64,000 nucleotides of DNA. It comes from Imbricaverruca yamaguchii. Its lineage: Eukaryota; Arthropoda; Thecostraca; Neoverrucidae. Position numbers and translations under genes: made by a program. The DNA is taken from the NCBI GenBank assembly GCA_034440575.1, contig JAOTOL010001601.1:1356001-1420000 (forward strand), in the 5' to 3' direction. This document shows positions 61,990 to 64,000 of this stretch, piece after piece (the stretch's first letter is position 1; each line of letters opens with the position of its first letter). Under the pieces are notes generated by a model that saw nothing but the letters and a program-made list of their open reading frames with translations, made no database searches and was not told where the DNA came from.

Positions 61990-62815
61990 ACCGCCTTGGC
62001 AAAAATGAAAAGAGGAGAGCGGCAGGCCGAAGTTGCACATTGAGTCAGGCCGGTGAACGAGGTTCTTCAACACATCCAGAAATCAGCCAGCCGAGAATGC
62101 CGAGAGCCAGGCATAGCACGCTTGTCGGCACACGATATCCTGAACAAAACTAAAGCAAACATTCTACAAGATCCTGATGGTGCAAACGCTTAGAGCAAGT
62201 AGCAAGCCGATCAAAAGGCATTTACCGAAAGCATTCCGCGAAATAAGGATGCTAGCAACCTGTTTCTGATTCGCGCAATCTTCTCAAATGAAGCGACTTT
62301 TCATCTCAGCGGTAAGGTGAACAGGCATAGCCACCAAATATGGTTGATGATGGTTCCAAAAAAGTGCCTGAGCAAGAAACGCAGCCCTAAGTTAAACCCC
62401 TCTGCGGTGTGCTCTGTCACCGAATCGAGCAATTAGACCCTACATCTTGGAAGGGCGCAGTGGTTCATGAGCGTCATATCTGGACATGTTGCAGAACGTC
62501 GGGGCTGAGAGGATGACGAAGGCACATTTCTTTCAGCAAGATGGAGCGCCACCCTACTTTGTCAAGACCGTCCAAAATGTCTTAAGTCGCACGTTTCCCA
62601 GGAAGTGGATCAAAACTGGAAGGCCGATCGCATGACTTCCAGAATAACTTAGCCCCTTCGGGTTTCTTTTTGTGGGGCTATGCGAAAGGCCAGGTCTACC
62701 AGTTCGGGGTTCGAGATCTGGATGATCTCCGCCAGCGTATTATCGTGGCGTGACATCGAAACAACGAACATTCTGACGAAGGCCTGACGAGAGCTCACCT
62801 CCCAATCGCCGATTA
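61990..62815 (+). pseudogene. Degenerate Tc1/mariner-type DDE transposase relic
   Basis: The plus strand, across several frames, retains transposase blocks: AIFSNEATFHLSGKVNRHS, a QDGAPPYFVKTVQN counterpart, VLSRTFPRKWI, and FFLWGYAKGQVYQFGVRDL then DDLRQRI. Stops and frameshifts are frequent. No terminal inverted repeats were found by eye. Superfamily assignment is from these motifs only. Confidence 0.8.
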
Positions 62816-64000
62816 ATATTTCATAATTCAGTTAGTACATATCCAGTGACATGAACCACTCCCAACATACTAAATTGTCTAGTCCACTGATGACCATAGT
62901 GCTTCGTGCTGCACTCTTTCTGCATGCTTGCATTATTTTTGAGGAGGGAATCTATGCATGTGCGCATGGTAGTACCAGGGCGCATGGTAACACGATGCAT
63001 ATGTCCACATATACAAGGCTTTGGCAGGTAATTTACATCATTTTCGGTCCCCACCGGCTAGACCCGGTTAACATCACTGATGTGGATCAAGGTAGCTTTA
63101 TCTGGCTATTTGCGAACGTTGTCCCCAAATACTCAGATTCAATTTAACCAATTTTTTCCAGATTGTCGGCGAAAAAAAATTGTAGCTAGCTATAACCTCC
63201 CCCGGGCCGGTAGCACTCCCCAGAGCCCTTCAGTTTTTTTCTTCAGGAAAGCAGCAGAATGAGCAGACTAAACTTCCAGTATCGTCTATGCATGTAGTTG
63301 AAATTAGCACACGACTTGACAGCAGATTTAGCAGTAGATTCAGGAGCCTAGCAAATATTCAGCGCATATTCCACAGCACATTCAGGGGGCTCAGCAGTTG
63401 ATTGTGCACTAGGCTGTTGAATCTGCTGCTGAATATTCTGTTGTCTGCTAATGTCTAATTGGCTTACACATCTGTTTTACACATTAATGTAAACATCAGG
63501 TCAAAGAAGTCATCAAAGATTCATGACCTGGGATGGATGAAAGATATATAATGCTCCAAAATCTGTAGTGTTTGGAATAGCTCAAACATATCAGCACCAA
63601 ACTCAGATAATGTTGTACTTTCAGCTAGACAACAATTCTGCGATGTGAAAATTTGTACGACATTCCAGGTTACTGACTTGAGATCAATCAATTTCTGCGT
63701 TTAAAAAAAAAATGAAAAAATCGACTTGATGATATTTTAAAATAATGCCGAAATGAAACAAGCCGTCTTTCTTTGATTAATCCAGGAATTGAAGTTGAGG
63801 TGTACATGTTGATGTAATATGAAATTTGGTTGTCTCATTATCAGCCAGAATTCAAATGCAAGGTATACTTTAGGCTATACATGACAAAATTGCTAACACA
63901 TATCTGCACTTCATCCTAGCTTACACATATCAGAACCTAGTTGGGTGAGGGTGTTCAAGAGCCAAGCCTGGTGAGTACCAACCAGAAAAAGCTTGTTGAG
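62816..64000. other. Right edge, no gene recognised
   Basis: No ENGASE exon is visible. At 63300-63460 there are loosely repeated and inverted AGCAGATT/TTCAGCAG words. Confidence 0.4.

Noticed and set aside
60927..64000. Missing N-terminal ENGASE exon (CHDM-GGY block)
   Set aside because: I searched the minus strand by eye and found no matching block with a phase 2 donor; it probably lies beyond the right edge.

Overview
The window is nuclear DNA of an animal, most likely an arthropod. Genes are split into exons by GT-AG introns, exons are very GC-rich at third codon positions, and introns are long, AT-richer and full of satellites, (TA)n tracts, tRNA-derived SINEs and CR1-like LINE fragments. 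GC-rich exons with this repeat load would fit a thecostracan crustacean such as a barnacle, but that placement is a guess. Bacterial features (operons, Shine-Dalgarno sites, CRISPR) do not apply.

Four protein-coding genes can be assembled exon by exon with matching intron phases. (1) MCC (mutated in colorectal cancers), plus strand, 4862-14074, 5' end missing: four coiled-coil exons plus a probable Pro/Ser-rich last exon. (2) A gene I cannot name, minus strand, 25322-17293, six coding exons, 898 residues, with eight L-[N/D]-x-T-F-type motifs and a basic Pro/Arg C-terminal half; it may be a GTSE1/PSRC1- or SLAIN-like microtubule protein. (3) A NEK9/NEK8-type kinase with RCC1 repeats, plus strand, 35331-41512, six coding exons, 1095 residues, with an unusual N-terminal domain and a C-terminal CIIA that reads as a CaaX box. 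(4) ENGASE, cytosolic endo-beta-N-acetylglucosaminidase (GH85), minus strand, 60927-43052, ten coding exons, N-terminal exons beyond the right edge. MCC and gene 2 converge, gene 2 and the kinase diverge across about 10 kb, and the kinase and ENGASE converge. They share no obvious pathway.

Mobile DNA: four 5'-truncated CR1-like LINE copies (about 500-828, 2404-4195, 51655-52159, 58500-59314); a tRNA-derived SINE family of about 165 bp; a degenerate DDE transposase relic (61990-62815); a 394-bp MITE (61002-61395); and a family of ultra-short (about 50-60 bp) hairpin-headed retroposons with 10-14 bp target-site duplications. Two insertions, one of the ultra-short family and one tRNA-SINE, landed exactly on MCC 5' splice sites, so the target duplication copied the splice donor. 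A third splice site, an ENGASE acceptor, is triplicated by a tandem repeat.

Satellites: 22-bp (about 825-1640), 34-bp (7100-8965), 77-bp (16264-16925), 78-bp (23690-25065), 26-bp (33350-33575), 23-bp (38160-38640), 24-bp (51340-52480, split by a LINE), and a decayed roughly 30-bp array (57510-58470). Most long open frames in these stretches are repeat artefacts.
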